A stretch of 64,000 nt of DNA from positions 1 to 64,000 of the forward strand of contig NZ_JAFLWW010000012.1 in assembly GCF_018555685.1 (NCBI RefSeq), given 5' to 3'. Position numbers and translations under genes: made by a program. The first letter of the stretch is position 1, and every line of letters starts with the position of its first letter. The notes under the pieces are model-generated. The model was given only the letters and a program-made list of their open reading frames with translations. It did no database searches and was not told the DNA's origin. Source of the DNA: Aminobacter anthyllidis. GTDB taxonomy: Bacteria > Pseudomonadota > Alphaproteobacteria > Rhizobiales > Rhizobiaceae. Shown here in pieces: positions 25,436 to 34,091 of the stretch.

Positions 25436-26674
25436 GTGAACATCACTCCCTCAAATCAGCCTGCGCCAATCGGGGATGCCCCCCGTCTTCGGACGATAAT
25501 TCCTGTTCTTGGCATGACGCAAATACTCGCATGGGGGTCCTCTTTCTTTCTGCTGGGCGTACTAACGCAGCCCATCGCCTGCGATACGGGCTGGCCGGTG
25601 GCCTGGATTGTCGGTGGCCTTTCACTCGGCCTGCTCGTAGCCGGCATCGTCTCGCCGCTTGTCGGCGACAATATCCAACGGTTTGGCGGTCGCCTTGTGC
25701 TGGCGACGAGCGCCGTCTTTCTTGCTGCCGGGTTAATCGGCTTGGCGCTCTCTCCCAACCTGCTGATCTACATCGTCTCGTGGCTGGTGCTCGGTGTCGG
25801 CATGGGCGCGGGTCTCTACGACCCGGCATTCGCGACGCTCGGCCGCATATATGGCCAGCGTGCGCGAACCGCGATTGCGACGCTGACCCTGTTTGGGGGC
25901 TTTACCAGCACCATCTGCTGGCCGCTCTCGGCCATGTTCGTCTCCGAATTCGGTTGGCGCAACGCATGCCTGATCTATGCGGGCATGGATCTATTCGTGC
26001 TGCTGCCAATCTATGTCTTCGCGCTGCCGAAAGAGCAGAAACGAGAGACACGTGCCGTCGTCGCAAGTGATCGCGGGGACCTGGGCGAGCGCCCTCTACC
26101 GGCAGGATCGAGGCTGCTGTTTATGCTAATGGTGCTCGTCATTACTATCAGCTCGATCAGTTCAACGCTGCTTTCCGTCCATCTCCTAACAATCCTTCAG
26201 GCTCGTGGCATCGGGCTTGCCGCCGCGGTCGCCCTCGGGGCGATGGTCGGGCCATGTCAAGTCGGCGCACGGGCGATCGACATGGCAATCAGTCGCTTCC
26301 ATCATCCGATCTGGACGAAGGTTGCCTCGACCGTATTCGTTGCCATTGGAGTTGGCCTTCTGTGGGCGAACGTTCCAATCGTGACGGCAGCACTTGTGTT
26401 TTACGGGGCGGGAATTGGCTTAGAGTCCATTGCCCGCGGTACGCTGCCGCTCGCCGTCTTTGGTGACGACCTTTACCCATCGATCATGGGGCGCATCGCC
26501 ATGCCGAGCCTGATCATGCAGGCCGCATCGCCCTCGCTGGGAGCACAGCTGATCACGAGGCTCGGCACGAACGGTTCGCTCGCCGTGCTGTTCGCGGTGG
26601 CGGTCATAAATGTGTTGTTGGTTCTGGCTCTTTTCGGCACATTAAAGAAACAAGGAACTGCGGACCGTGTTTGA
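25436..26674 (+). CDS. MFS transporter
   Basis: This major facilitator of 412 residues has about twelve hydrophobic helices and a central hydrophilic loop near residues 200-225 (KEQKRETRAVVASD). GTG 25436 is chosen as start: GGAG lies 7 nt upstream, and the first helix (IIPVLGMTQILAWGSSFFLL) follows after 20 residues. It begins within the wandering end of the fdxB relic frame, which marks a recombination junction between nif DNA and this gene. Substrate unknown. Confidence 0.82.
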   Translation: MNITPSNQPAPIGDAPRLRTIIPVLGMTQILAWGSSFFLLGVLTQPIACDTGWPVAWIVGGLSLGLLVAGIVSPLVGDNIQRFGGRLVLATSAVFLAAGLIGLALSPNLLIYIVSWLVLGVGMGAGLYDPAFATLGRIYGQRARTAIATLTLFGGFTSTICWPLSAMFVSEFGWRNACLIYAGMDLFVLLPIYVFALPKEQKRETRAVVASDRGDLGERPLPAGSRLLFMLMVLVITISSISSTLLSVHLLTILQARGIGLAAAVALGAMVGPCQVGARAIDMAISRFHHPIWTKVASTVFVAIGVGLLWANVPIVTAALVFYGAGIGLESIARGTLPLAVFGDDLYPSIMGRIAMPSLIMQAASPSLGAQLITRLGTNGSLAVLFAVAVINVLLVLALFGTLKKQGTADRV

Positions 26675-26749
26675 GATCAATCCCTCGATCCGATCATTCG
26701 GGGGGATGCCGCCGATTTGGCATTCTGAGGTAGCGTCTCTCGGCTGATC

Positions 26750-26773
26750 GACCCGCTCCATGACGAGCGGGTC
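26750..26773 (+). terminator. Hairpin downstream of the MFS gene
   Basis: GACCCGCTC (26750-26758) pairs perfectly with GAGCGGGTC (26765-26773), loop CATGAC. It is 75 bp after the stop. The downstream sequence is only moderately T-rich, so termination strength is uncertain. Confidence 0.5.
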
Positions 26774-26831
26774 CGCTTTCCGCCCGCTTTAGCGCTACTT
26801 TGGCAGTTTCATTGAGGCGTCTCAACTAGCG

Positions 26832-26950
26832 TCAGTGTGGATATCCTTGACGGCGGGTTAATTTGAGAGCGTCGTAATCCTGTAGGAATGCATAGGCGGT
26901 CATGGTCATTAGTCGGCGCTGAAAAACATCAGAAAGCCTTGTAGGACATG
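26832..26950 (-). mobile_element. IS701-type transposase C-terminal scrap
   Basis: The minus strand ends a frame with RRLMTMTAYAFLQDYDALK. The MTMxAYAFLQ words are typical of the extreme C-terminus of IS701-like DDE transposases. Nothing else of the element is visible. Confidence 0.45.
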
Positions 26951-27025
26951 GATTCCCAAGGGGTTTGAAGTATCGGAGAATGCGGGAAAGCGAATCCGAT
27001 TCGTTCCTTTCCCAGTGTTTTATCG

Positions 27026-28190
27026 ATGCCTTCATCTGGTCCATCCCGCGACAAGAGTGATCTTTTCCGCGAGCGCCTGGATGCGCTCCTCAACATGAGG
27101 CACCCGCTGGTGCGGCTGTCGGGGTTTATGCCGTGGGCCCGGTTTGATGAGGCGTTCGACCGCTTCTACCGCCCGGTCGGCAGGCCGGCCAAGCCGACAC
27201 GATTGATGGTGGCGCTGCATTACCTCAAGCACGTCTACGATGTGTCGGACGAAGAGGTGGTGGAGCGGTGGGTGGAGAATGCGTACGGGCATTATTTTAG
27301 CGGCTTCGAGTTTTTCCAGCACGAGGCGCCGATCGACGCCAGCACGATGACACGTCGGCGCAAGCGGATCGGACCAGAGCCAGGCGAAGCGGTATGGTGT
27401 CGTGCTCAGGCAGCCACACCCGGCTGGCCAAGGCTGCGGCGGTACGCGCCGGCCGCTATGCTCACGCCCGGCAGTTTCGCCGGATGCGGCGCGAACTGAA
27501 GCGCCTTCGCACATATCTGGGCCGGGTTTTGCGCGACGTCAGCCGCAAGACCGCCGGCAATGGTGAACTCGAGGCCGGTTCGCCCGGCTGCTCGGCCTGG
27601 TCGAGCGGCTCTTGGCGCAGAAGCCGAAGGACAAGAACAAGCTCTATTCGCTCCATGCGCCCGAGGTGGTCTGCATCTCGAAAGGCAAAGCCCGCGCGCC
27701 CTACGAGTTTGGCTGCAAGGTCGGGATCGCTACGACGAACCGAGAAGGCCTCGTGCTGGCGGCCAAATCCTTCGAGGTTCAATCCGTATGACGTATGACG
27801 GCCACACGCTCGCAGCGACGGTCGATCAGGCGGTGGAGATTGGGGGTATCGATCCGGACCGCATCTACGTCGACAAGGGCTATCGCGGCCATGATTACGC
27901 CGGCTGGGGTTCGGTGATGATCGCCGGCAGCAAGCGCGGCCTGGGCGCCACCATGAAGCGGGAGATGAAGCGACGATCGGCCATCGAGGCCACCATCGGT
28001 CACATGAAAACCGATGGGCGGCTGGACCGAAACTTCCTTCTCGGTCATGGTGGCGACGCGATCAATGCTCTGCTCATGGCTGCCGGCCACAATCTGCGCC
28101 TCATCCTCGCCGTCCTGGCGCTTTTGTGTGCGCTCATCCTGCTCGCTATCGCTGCTTGCGCCGCCAAACCGGATACTTCCTCCCGTCGCC
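27026..28190 (+). mobile_element. IS5-family transposase, broken into several frames
   Basis: An IS5-type transposase is recognisable in order across three frames: MRHPLVRLSGFMPWARFDEA and GRPAKPTRLMVALHYLKHVY; HTRLAKAAAVRAGRYAHARQ and LKRLRTYLGRVLRD; KARAPYEFGCKVG; then YDGHTLAATVDQAVEI, DRIYVDKGYRGHDYAG and RSAIEATIGHMKTDGRLDRN. There is an internal deletion near 27380 and at least three frameshifts or stops. Catalytic Asp and Glu regions persist, but the gene cannot give a full protein. Confidence 0.82.
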
Positions 28191-28339
28191 GCGGCCGCTG
28201 CCGCGTCAATGGCTTAGCCATTGTTCAGGGCGGACTCATTAAACCCTGCCGATGGAGCCTCGGTTGTGTGAAACACGTTCTGCAAAAGGGGTGCTTATGC
28301 ATGGAAAATAACCTTCACTCTACAAGTAATACACCAAAT

Positions 28340-28480
28340 CAAGATCGCAATCCATAAATCAATATCCAAATCTATGGTATTTATTGTGAAACTTTTTTAA
28401 TATTAATGCAATTAAATTTTTACAGGAAAATTTGGTTAATCATGTATACTGCTTCCATAATCGAGAAAGACAACTAGGTT
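28340..28480 (+). promoter_or_regulatory. AT-rich island upstream of the decayed dehydrogenase/methyltransferase copy
   Basis: About 130 bp are strongly AT-rich between GC-rich flanks, ending near a TATACT word at 28445-28450. It occupies the same relative position as the AT-rich leaders at 16.8 and 33.6 kb, which supports a common origin of the three loci. Confidence 0.45.
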
Positions 28481-28605
28481 ATCCTACATCCGCCTGGAGA
28501 GCGGCAGACCCTACGATCTGCACACGGAGCAAGAGATTTACAGCCGGCCTCTAAGGCCGATCCGGCGAGATATAGGGCCTTAAAGCTCGGCTGGCATCCG
28601 GCTCA

Positions 28606-28699
28606 TTGAGGAAAACGTTGCGGATTCAGCCGCAGCCATTGGGCCGCTGATCACGACTGTACCGCATCGCATCTGCCCCTATACCGAGGAGCTGTCATG
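28606..28699 (+). pseudogene. C-terminal tail of a dehydrogenase paralogue
   Basis: The frame encodes AAIGPLITTVPHRICPYTEEL and ends in TGA overlapping an ATG. This is almost the same as the last residues of the 17011-18333 dehydrogenase (APPLTTIPHLICPYTEELS). Only about 25 codons remain. Confidence 0.75.
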
Positions 28700-29394
28700 A
28701 ATACCCTTGATCAACGTACCTCATTGGAGCAAGCCCGCACGAAGGCGCATCAAGCATTGCCATGCCCTCGACGGCGATGCCGGTCGCTTAGCCCACTTCT
28801 ATCGCGGATGGGCGAGTTCTTATGACCTGTATGTTGGCCGTGAGGGGTACTGCGGGTCGACGGTCGTTGCGCAACTGGCGGATGCCGTGCAGGCAGCGTA
28901 TTTGGCCAATGGGCGAGCAGCCATCGCAATCCTGGACCCTGGGTGCGGAACAGGTCTCGTGGGCGTGCAGTTGAAGCGCCTCGGTTTCCATTTGCTCGAC
29001 TGGTTCGACCTCTCCGAGGAGGAGATGGCGGGCAAGGCTCTGAAAACTCGCGTTTATAGCCATGTCCGAAGCGATGTCGACCTAGACGAGCCGCTCTCCG
29101 ACTACTCCAGTACGACTTATGACATTACGGGTCTGCTGCGGCGTCTTCACGCTCGGGCACGCCCGATCGGACGCATGCGCGAACTGGCTCGCGTCACGCG
29201 CCCCAACGGATTCATCAGAGCAAGCACTCGCAAGAGCTGTACGGTGGCTAAATCCTTTGAAGATGAGGTGCGGTCTCTGCAGGATGAGGGCGTGCTTGTG
29301 ACGGCACGGTGTCTATACGACGGCAGATTCATCGCGGGGGGAGGGACTAGGGTTTTCCAAGCGCCCGATAGGGACAGCGCACCGGCAGGATAGC
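28697..29394 (+). pseudogene. Degenerate duplicate of the SAM methyltransferase
   Basis: It aligns along its whole length with the 18330-19037 methyltransferase: MNTLDQRTSLEQ start, HFYRGWASSYDLYVGREGY, ILDPGCGTGLVGVQLKRLGF, RELARVTRPNGF. Frameshifts near 28735 and around 29125-29165 break the frame. In motif I the Ala of LDAGCG is Pro. The ATGA coupling with the dehydrogenase tail is kept, so this was once the same operon. Confidence 0.85.
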
Positions 29395-29439
29395 GCAATT
29401 CGGATGGGAAAGGCGCAAGTGCCGAATAGGGCCGGCGCC

Positions 29440-29730
29440 TGCAACCGTCGTATCGGATATTTTGCTTCCCGCATGAGGATGGCAGCGTCCAATCGTTCCG
29501 TACCTGGTCTGGCTATCTTCCCAAACGTCGAGCTGATCTGCGTCGACTTTCTGGGGCGCGGTAGCCGAACAGCTGAGACCGCGATCCGGAGCATGGATTT
29601 GCTAGTATCCGCTGTCACTGAGGCGCTTCGCGGATATGTCGACCGGCCTTTCATCTTCTTTGGTCATAGTACGGGTGCCTCGTGGCTTACGCGGTCGTCC
29701 GCTCGCTTGAGTGCTCCGGTAGTCATCTTA
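29440..29730 (+). pseudogene. Thioesterase fragment homologous to the NRPS-PKS N-terminus
   Basis: VELICVDFLGRGSRTAETAI and VTEALRGYVDRPFIFFGHST correspond to VELICLDLPGRGKRSAEAAI and VTEALRGYNDRPFVFFGHSV at the N-terminus of the 34.1-kb synthase, with clear DNA similarity. The frame degenerates on both sides of this core. It directly follows the methyltransferase copy, showing that the two gene families were once neighbours. Bases 29731-29979 carry nothing recognisable. Confidence 0.75.
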
Positions 29731-29979
29731 GTCTACATGCGCCGACCCTTAGAAGGGTCGCCATGCGATAAGAGGCGCTAGCGGGTTTCACGGGAACTGC
29801 TCAACGTAGCCCATGAGGTTGCGCAAAAAGTCACTTGGCAAATGACTTTAATTCGCCTTCCTGGCGAGAGGGTTTCGCGCAATACCGAGGGGCGCCGGAT
29901 GTAGCCGCCGCTGCTATGCGGCTTGTTGGCCAGTAATCGTCAAATGGTCTGGAAACTCCACCAATGGGAATCGTGATCG

Positions 29980-31129
29980 ATGGGAGTACTCAGAGGCGTT
30001 AAGATCATCGAAATGGTTGGGATGGGGCCGGGACCATTTTGCGGCATGCTGCTTGCCGACTTAGGGGCTGACGTGATTGCGGTGGAGCGCCCAGCCAAAG
30101 ATGCAGGCGCTCCACGACCTTGGTCGATATGCAGTCGTGGGAAGCGCTCAATCGTGCTGGATATAAAGAAGCCGGGAGCAGTGGACACGTTCTTAGAACT
30201 GATCGACGGGGCCGATGCCCTGATCGAAGGCAATCGCCCAGGGGTTATGGAACGCCTCGGGATAGGGCCAGATGTCTGCCTCGCCCGTCGCCCGTCATTA
30301 GTTTACGGTCGGATGACCGGTTGGGGGCAGTATGGTCCTCTGTCGAAGGCTGCAGCACACGACGCCAATTACATTGCTCTTTCCGGCGCTCTATGGTTCG
30401 CGACCCAGCCTGGCCAGCCACCTGAAGCACCCCCCACAATCCTAGGCGATGTAGCCGGAGGGGCGCTCTATCTAGCCGTTGGCATTCTCGCCGGAATTCT
30501 CCGGGCTAGACAGGATAGCACTGGGCAGGTGATTGATGCAGCTATGGTTGATGGCTCGGCTCACTTGTTGAACCTCTTGGTGTCGTTTCTTCCTATCGAC
30601 TACGACCTCTCCATTGCAAACGCCCGGCCAGGGGCTCTCGGGAAGCATTTCGACCGTACTTACGTCTGCTCAGACGGTGAGTGGATTGTTCTGCAGGCTA
30701 TGGAGCCCCAATTCTACGTTTAGCTTATCAGACGTCTTGGCCTCGATCACGATGAGCGCTTCGCCGAAAGTCAAAGAGGAAACCCGAACGTTTGGGGGCC
30801 GCTCGGAGATGAGCTCGCCGCGCTATTTAAGACCAAAACCCGAGCGGAATGGACTGAGTTGCTTGAAGGCACCGATACCTGCTTCGCGCCTCTTCTATCC
30901 ATGCCAGAGGGCTGCTGTGCACCCACATATGGTGGCCCGCGACGTTTACCGAACTGTCGACGGTGTGTTGCAGGCCAACGCCGCTCCGCGCTTTTCAGCG
31001 ACACCGTCGCCTGAACTGACCTCTATACCAGCCCTCGGAGTGCACACCACAGACATCATATCCGAGCTTGGCCACAACGAGGATACGATCGAGAGCCTGA
31101 GTCGCATGGGCGTCCTAGGATCCTCGTAA
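29980..31129 (+). pseudogene. CaiB/BaiF family (class III) CoA-transferase or alpha-methylacyl-CoA racemase, broken
   Basis: A full-length family III CoA transferase is readable: GVLRGVKIIEMVGMGPGPF, ADLGADVIAVERP, the catalytic Asp region HDANYIALSG and GQVIDAAMVDGSA. The frame hits a TAG at 30721-30723 and continues after it (LIRRLGLDHDERFAE, LLEGTDTCFAPLLSMPE). A frameshift near 30905 leads to HMVARDVYRTVDGV and GVHTTDII in another frame. Two lesions make it a pseudogene. The general branch resembles alpha-methylacyl-CoA racemase. Confidence 0.82.
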
Positions 31130-31740
31130 CCTTCTGTCATGGACCGGATATCGCCGCCGCTCTTGCCGTCGCCACGATTGCCTTTGTGCAACGGATGAAG
31201 TCGGTCATTCATCCCTATGCGCATGTCGCACGGCTGCGTCGGCAGATAGACCCGCACCCAGTGACCAAGGCGCAATCATGCCGTCGCCTTCAAAGCCGTA
31301 TCCAGCCGGTGAGGGACGCGGACGGCCCTATTTGTTTTCGTCGCGATGGATGGTGTGAACGGTCGTCAGGAAGTGCGCATAAACGGTGCCAGCAAGGAGA
31401 TCCAGGTTTCCGCGAGAAGCGGAAGGGTTGTCTGGGGGATCGCATAGGAGGACCTCGCCCCCGCAGCGCAGCGTAGCGCGGACCGCGTGCGGGGGCGAGA
31501 TCCGGAGAACATTTTTCGCCGATGCTTTTTCGGTGAAGCGCGTGGGCGCTGGCGGAGCCGCAGCGCGTGCTTTAATCTTTTCCCAGATCGTTAAAGCAGG
31601 CGCGGCGCCGACCCAACCTTGCAAGTTTACCCGGCGCCGCACCCTACACCGTGCGGAAGACGAATGCCGGGCTATTATGGCGCAGATGGCACCTCGCGTC
31701 CACGTCATGGACACCGACACGTCATGGACACCGCCACAGG
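31130..31740. other. 610 bp without a recognisable gene
   Basis: Overlapping frames on both strands look like GC-driven shadows. A short tandem ACACCG/CATGGACAC repetition occurs at about 31705-31735, just before the zinc-ribbon gene. Nothing else was noticed. Confidence 0.35.
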
Positions 31741-32208
31741 GTGGCGGAAGAGGACACCGGGCGCTTCTTCCTTTGCGAGTGTTGCCGGGCTCAGACACTG
31801 ATCTGCAGACGTTGCGACCGTGGACAGATCTATTGGGCCAAGGGCTGCGCATGTGTTGCGCGTGCCGAGCGACGACGGGATGTTGCCAAGCGATATCAAG
31901 CCAGCAGAAACGGCCGCTTCGCTCACGCCGAGCGCAGCCGCCGATACCGGGCCCGACGCAATAAAGTGACGCACCATGGTTCACCCGATGACGACGCCGA
32001 TGTTTATGTCATGACGGCAACGGCTACGACGCAGATCCAAGCGCCTGACACCGCTGATACGCCGTCCTTAACCGAGCCTGCGATCTCGACTGGGTCGTTG
32101 GGGGGTATTCTAGGGCGCCACTGTCACTGGTGTAATCGCCGCTGCTCGCGGTTTGTCCGCCGCGAGCCCCTGCGTCGCCGCCAAGCCATTCGAACGTCTC
32201 CGTCTTGA
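31741..32208 (+). CDS. Small Cys-rich (zinc-ribbon-like) IS-associated protein
   Basis: The 155-residue frame starts at GTG ([18 protein letters not shown]) and shows two zinc-binding knuckles, CECC and CRRC. A basic segment follows, [20 protein letters not shown], typical of a protein found upstream of IS21/IS66-like transposase genes in alphaproteobacteria. A further CHWC-x3-C pattern lies near the C-terminus. Role unknown; DNA binding is plausible. It is 8 bp upstream of the istA-like frame and probably belonged to the same element. The upstream in-frame ATG at 31651 is possible but less likely. Confidence 0.55.
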   Translation: MAEEDTGRFFLCECCRAQTLICRRCDRGQIYWAKGCACVARAERRRDVAKRYQASRNGRFAHAERSRRYRARRNKVTHHGSPDDDADVYVMTATATTQIQAPDTADTPSLTEPAISTGSLGGILGRHCHWCNRRCSRFVRREPLRRRQAIRTSPS

Positions 32209-32216
32209 GGATAACG

Positions 32217-32910
32217 ATGGCCATATCTCCTGAGCTGCAGGCCCAGATCCTGCGCTATCACCATGTCGAGAAGTGGCGCGCTGGCACCATTGCCCGGCAG
32301 CTCGGCATCCACCACCACACCGTTCATGGAGTGCTTGCCCGATCCGGGCTGGTGCCCCATGGCCCGCAGACCCGACCCAGCAAGATCGACCCCTATCTCC
32401 CGTTCGTCCTTGAGACCTTGAAGGCCTTTCCCAGCCTGACGGCTGCCCGTCTTTACGGCATGGTCGTTGAGCGGGGTTACTGCGGTGACAGCGGTCACTT
32501 CCGTCACGTGATCGCCCGCCACCGGCCTCGCCCCAAGGCCGAGGCTTATCTGCGCTTGCGCACGCTTCCTGGCGAGCAGGCCCAGGCCGACTGGGGTCAT
32601 TTCGGACATCTGCAGATTGGCCGGGCGCGGCGCCCACTCATGGCCTTCGTCATCGTCCTGAGCCACTCACGCCGGATCTTCCTGCGTTCTTTCTGGATGC
32701 AAGGATGGAAGCGTTTCTGGCCGGTCACCTCGAAGCCTTCGAGAGATGGGGCGGGATCCCAAAAGTCGTGCTCTACGATAATCTGAAGAGCGCAGTGCTC
32801 GAGCGTCGTGGCGACACAATCCGCTTCAATCCTACCCTGATCGCCTTTGCCGCCCACTATCGCTACGATCCGCGCCGGTGGCCATTGCCAGGGATGGAAC
32901 GGCGAAGCTG
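32217..32910 (+). mobile_element. IS21-type istA transposase, frameshifted and truncated
   Basis: [20 protein letters not shown], an HTH segment ([20 protein letters not shown]) and [13 protein letters not shown] with the first catalytic Asp of the integrase fold are in one frame. A shift near 32690 moves to [20 protein letters not shown] and [11 protein letters not shown] with the second Asp. The remainder, including the Glu and istB, is lost. Confidence 0.8.
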
Positions 32911-33394
32911 ATTTTGCTACTTTGTCGCGGCTCGGGTGACCGCGTGGCGAAGAGCAGGGTCGAGGTTGCAACCCTGTCGCGCAGCCTATGATCGTCGTAC
33001 CTCGTGTGCGGCGCTCGAGCGCCCCTTCGGCGATTGCTGTTTCCATGTAGCGACAAAGCGACGGTAGATTTCCTCGGCGTTGCCGATCGTTTCGCGCTCG
33101 CTGTCGCGCACCGACTTGTTGCTGCAGTCGGCGGCGGATCCATCCGTGCAAGAACTGCGCTCACAAAGGAGAATGGGAAGCCGGGAGCCGAACGCCTCTA
33201 TGTGACCGAAGCCGCAAAGCGAGACGGTATCAGCATCACGGATTGGAGATTGGTTCAGAACCGCAGGACGCAAAGCCTGCCCGGCGAACGGAAGAGTTTT
33301 AGCCAAGGAAGAAATGCCGGTCAACGCAACCGGCTCGGGGAAACAAACGGCAAAAGTGCCGATTGTGCGAGGACACGGAGGTGCGCAACCTCGC
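32911..33394. other. Unassigned 480 bp between IS fragments
   Basis: A minus-strand frame near 33090-32986 (NAEEIYRRFVATWKQQ) looks protein-like but I cannot assign it. No intact gene was found. Confidence 0.35.
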
Positions 33395-33580
33395 ACCAAA
33401 CACTCAGCTCTCCTACCTTCAGCAGGTCTCGCTGTTTTGCGCGTCACTTCGGCAAGTCGCTGGACCTGCTCAGGCAAGAGGATATTCGAACCTATAAGGT
33501 CTAGCTGACCAACGAGAAGAAGCTATCGCCCGGCTCGATCCATGCCGCCATTCGGCGCTTCACTTTCTCGATAAGGTGTA
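33395..33580 (+). mobile_element. Tyrosine recombinase (XerD-like) N-terminal scrap
   Basis: LSYLQQVSLF, then ARHFGKSLDLLRQEDIRTYK, then LTNEKKLSPGSIHAAIRRF after a TAG, match the SAM-like N-terminal domain of the tyrosine recombinase that accompanies IS91-type elements. The catalytic domain is missing. Confidence 0.65.
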
Positions 33581-33589
33581 GCTATCAAA

Positions 33590-33720
33590 ATTATAACATG
33601 ATCGCAATGGAGTGTTATAACGAATTTATTACTATATAAGTACTATTAATTTTGATTAAAATAAAGTTTACATAAATTTCATCCACGAAATCGCTTGTAA
33701 CAGGTATCATAGCGTCGACA
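33590..33720 (+). promoter_or_regulatory. AT-rich island upstream of the NRPS-PKS gene
   Basis: Bases 33590-33690 are very AT-rich, followed by moderately AT-rich sequence to about 33760. This is the probable promoter zone of the synthase, about 400 bp before its start. It parallels the AT-rich leaders at 16.8 and 28.4 kb. I saw no convincing NifA site or nod box. Confidence 0.45.
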
Positions 33721-33860
33721 AAGTTACCTTTGGTTGTGGGAAGGCCATCTAATCGCTGAGGGTCACTGGCTTATTTCGGAGGAATTAATGCGGGGCGACG
33801 CCGCCTACACGAAGAATACCGCGCTAGTCCTGTCGGGCGGATCAGGTCGAGAGTTGGACA

Positions 33861-34060
33861 TATGTTTCTGCTAGACGCGTCCCCGCTAAGCGACTTCCAC
33901 TGGAGCCTTGTCGAGCGCTCCCACCCACCTCAACCGCCTGATCTTCGACGATCCATATGAATTCGGGCGAGACATGGTCATCACAGATGCGGGGTACAAG
34001 CGTTCCGACTTAATCATGAAAATCACGGGAAGACCAACGTCCAAACGGAGACGTTTATTT
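33861..34060 (+). pseudogene. Diverged dehydrogenase C-terminal fragment directly before the synthase
   Basis: MFLLDASPLSDFHWSLVE in one frame, then PTHLNRLIFDDPYEFGRDM in the next, parallel FPLEDVTLSDIQIRLLE and LTHVNRLILDEAFDLGRGM in the C-terminal extension of the 17011-18333 dehydrogenase. The similarity is clear only over about 45 residues and needs one frameshift. It suggests that a dehydrogenase gene of this type once lay immediately upstream of the NRPS-PKS gene. Confidence 0.6.
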
Positions 34061-34091
34061 CATGCTGAATCGAAGTGGAGTAGTTTGAAAA

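Noticed and set aside
33680-33740. A possible nod box before the NRPS-PKS gene (CATCCAC word followed by ATC and A-rich sequence)
   Set aside because: Only the first few bases match the nod-box consensus; the conserved AACAATCGATTTTACC-type half is absent.
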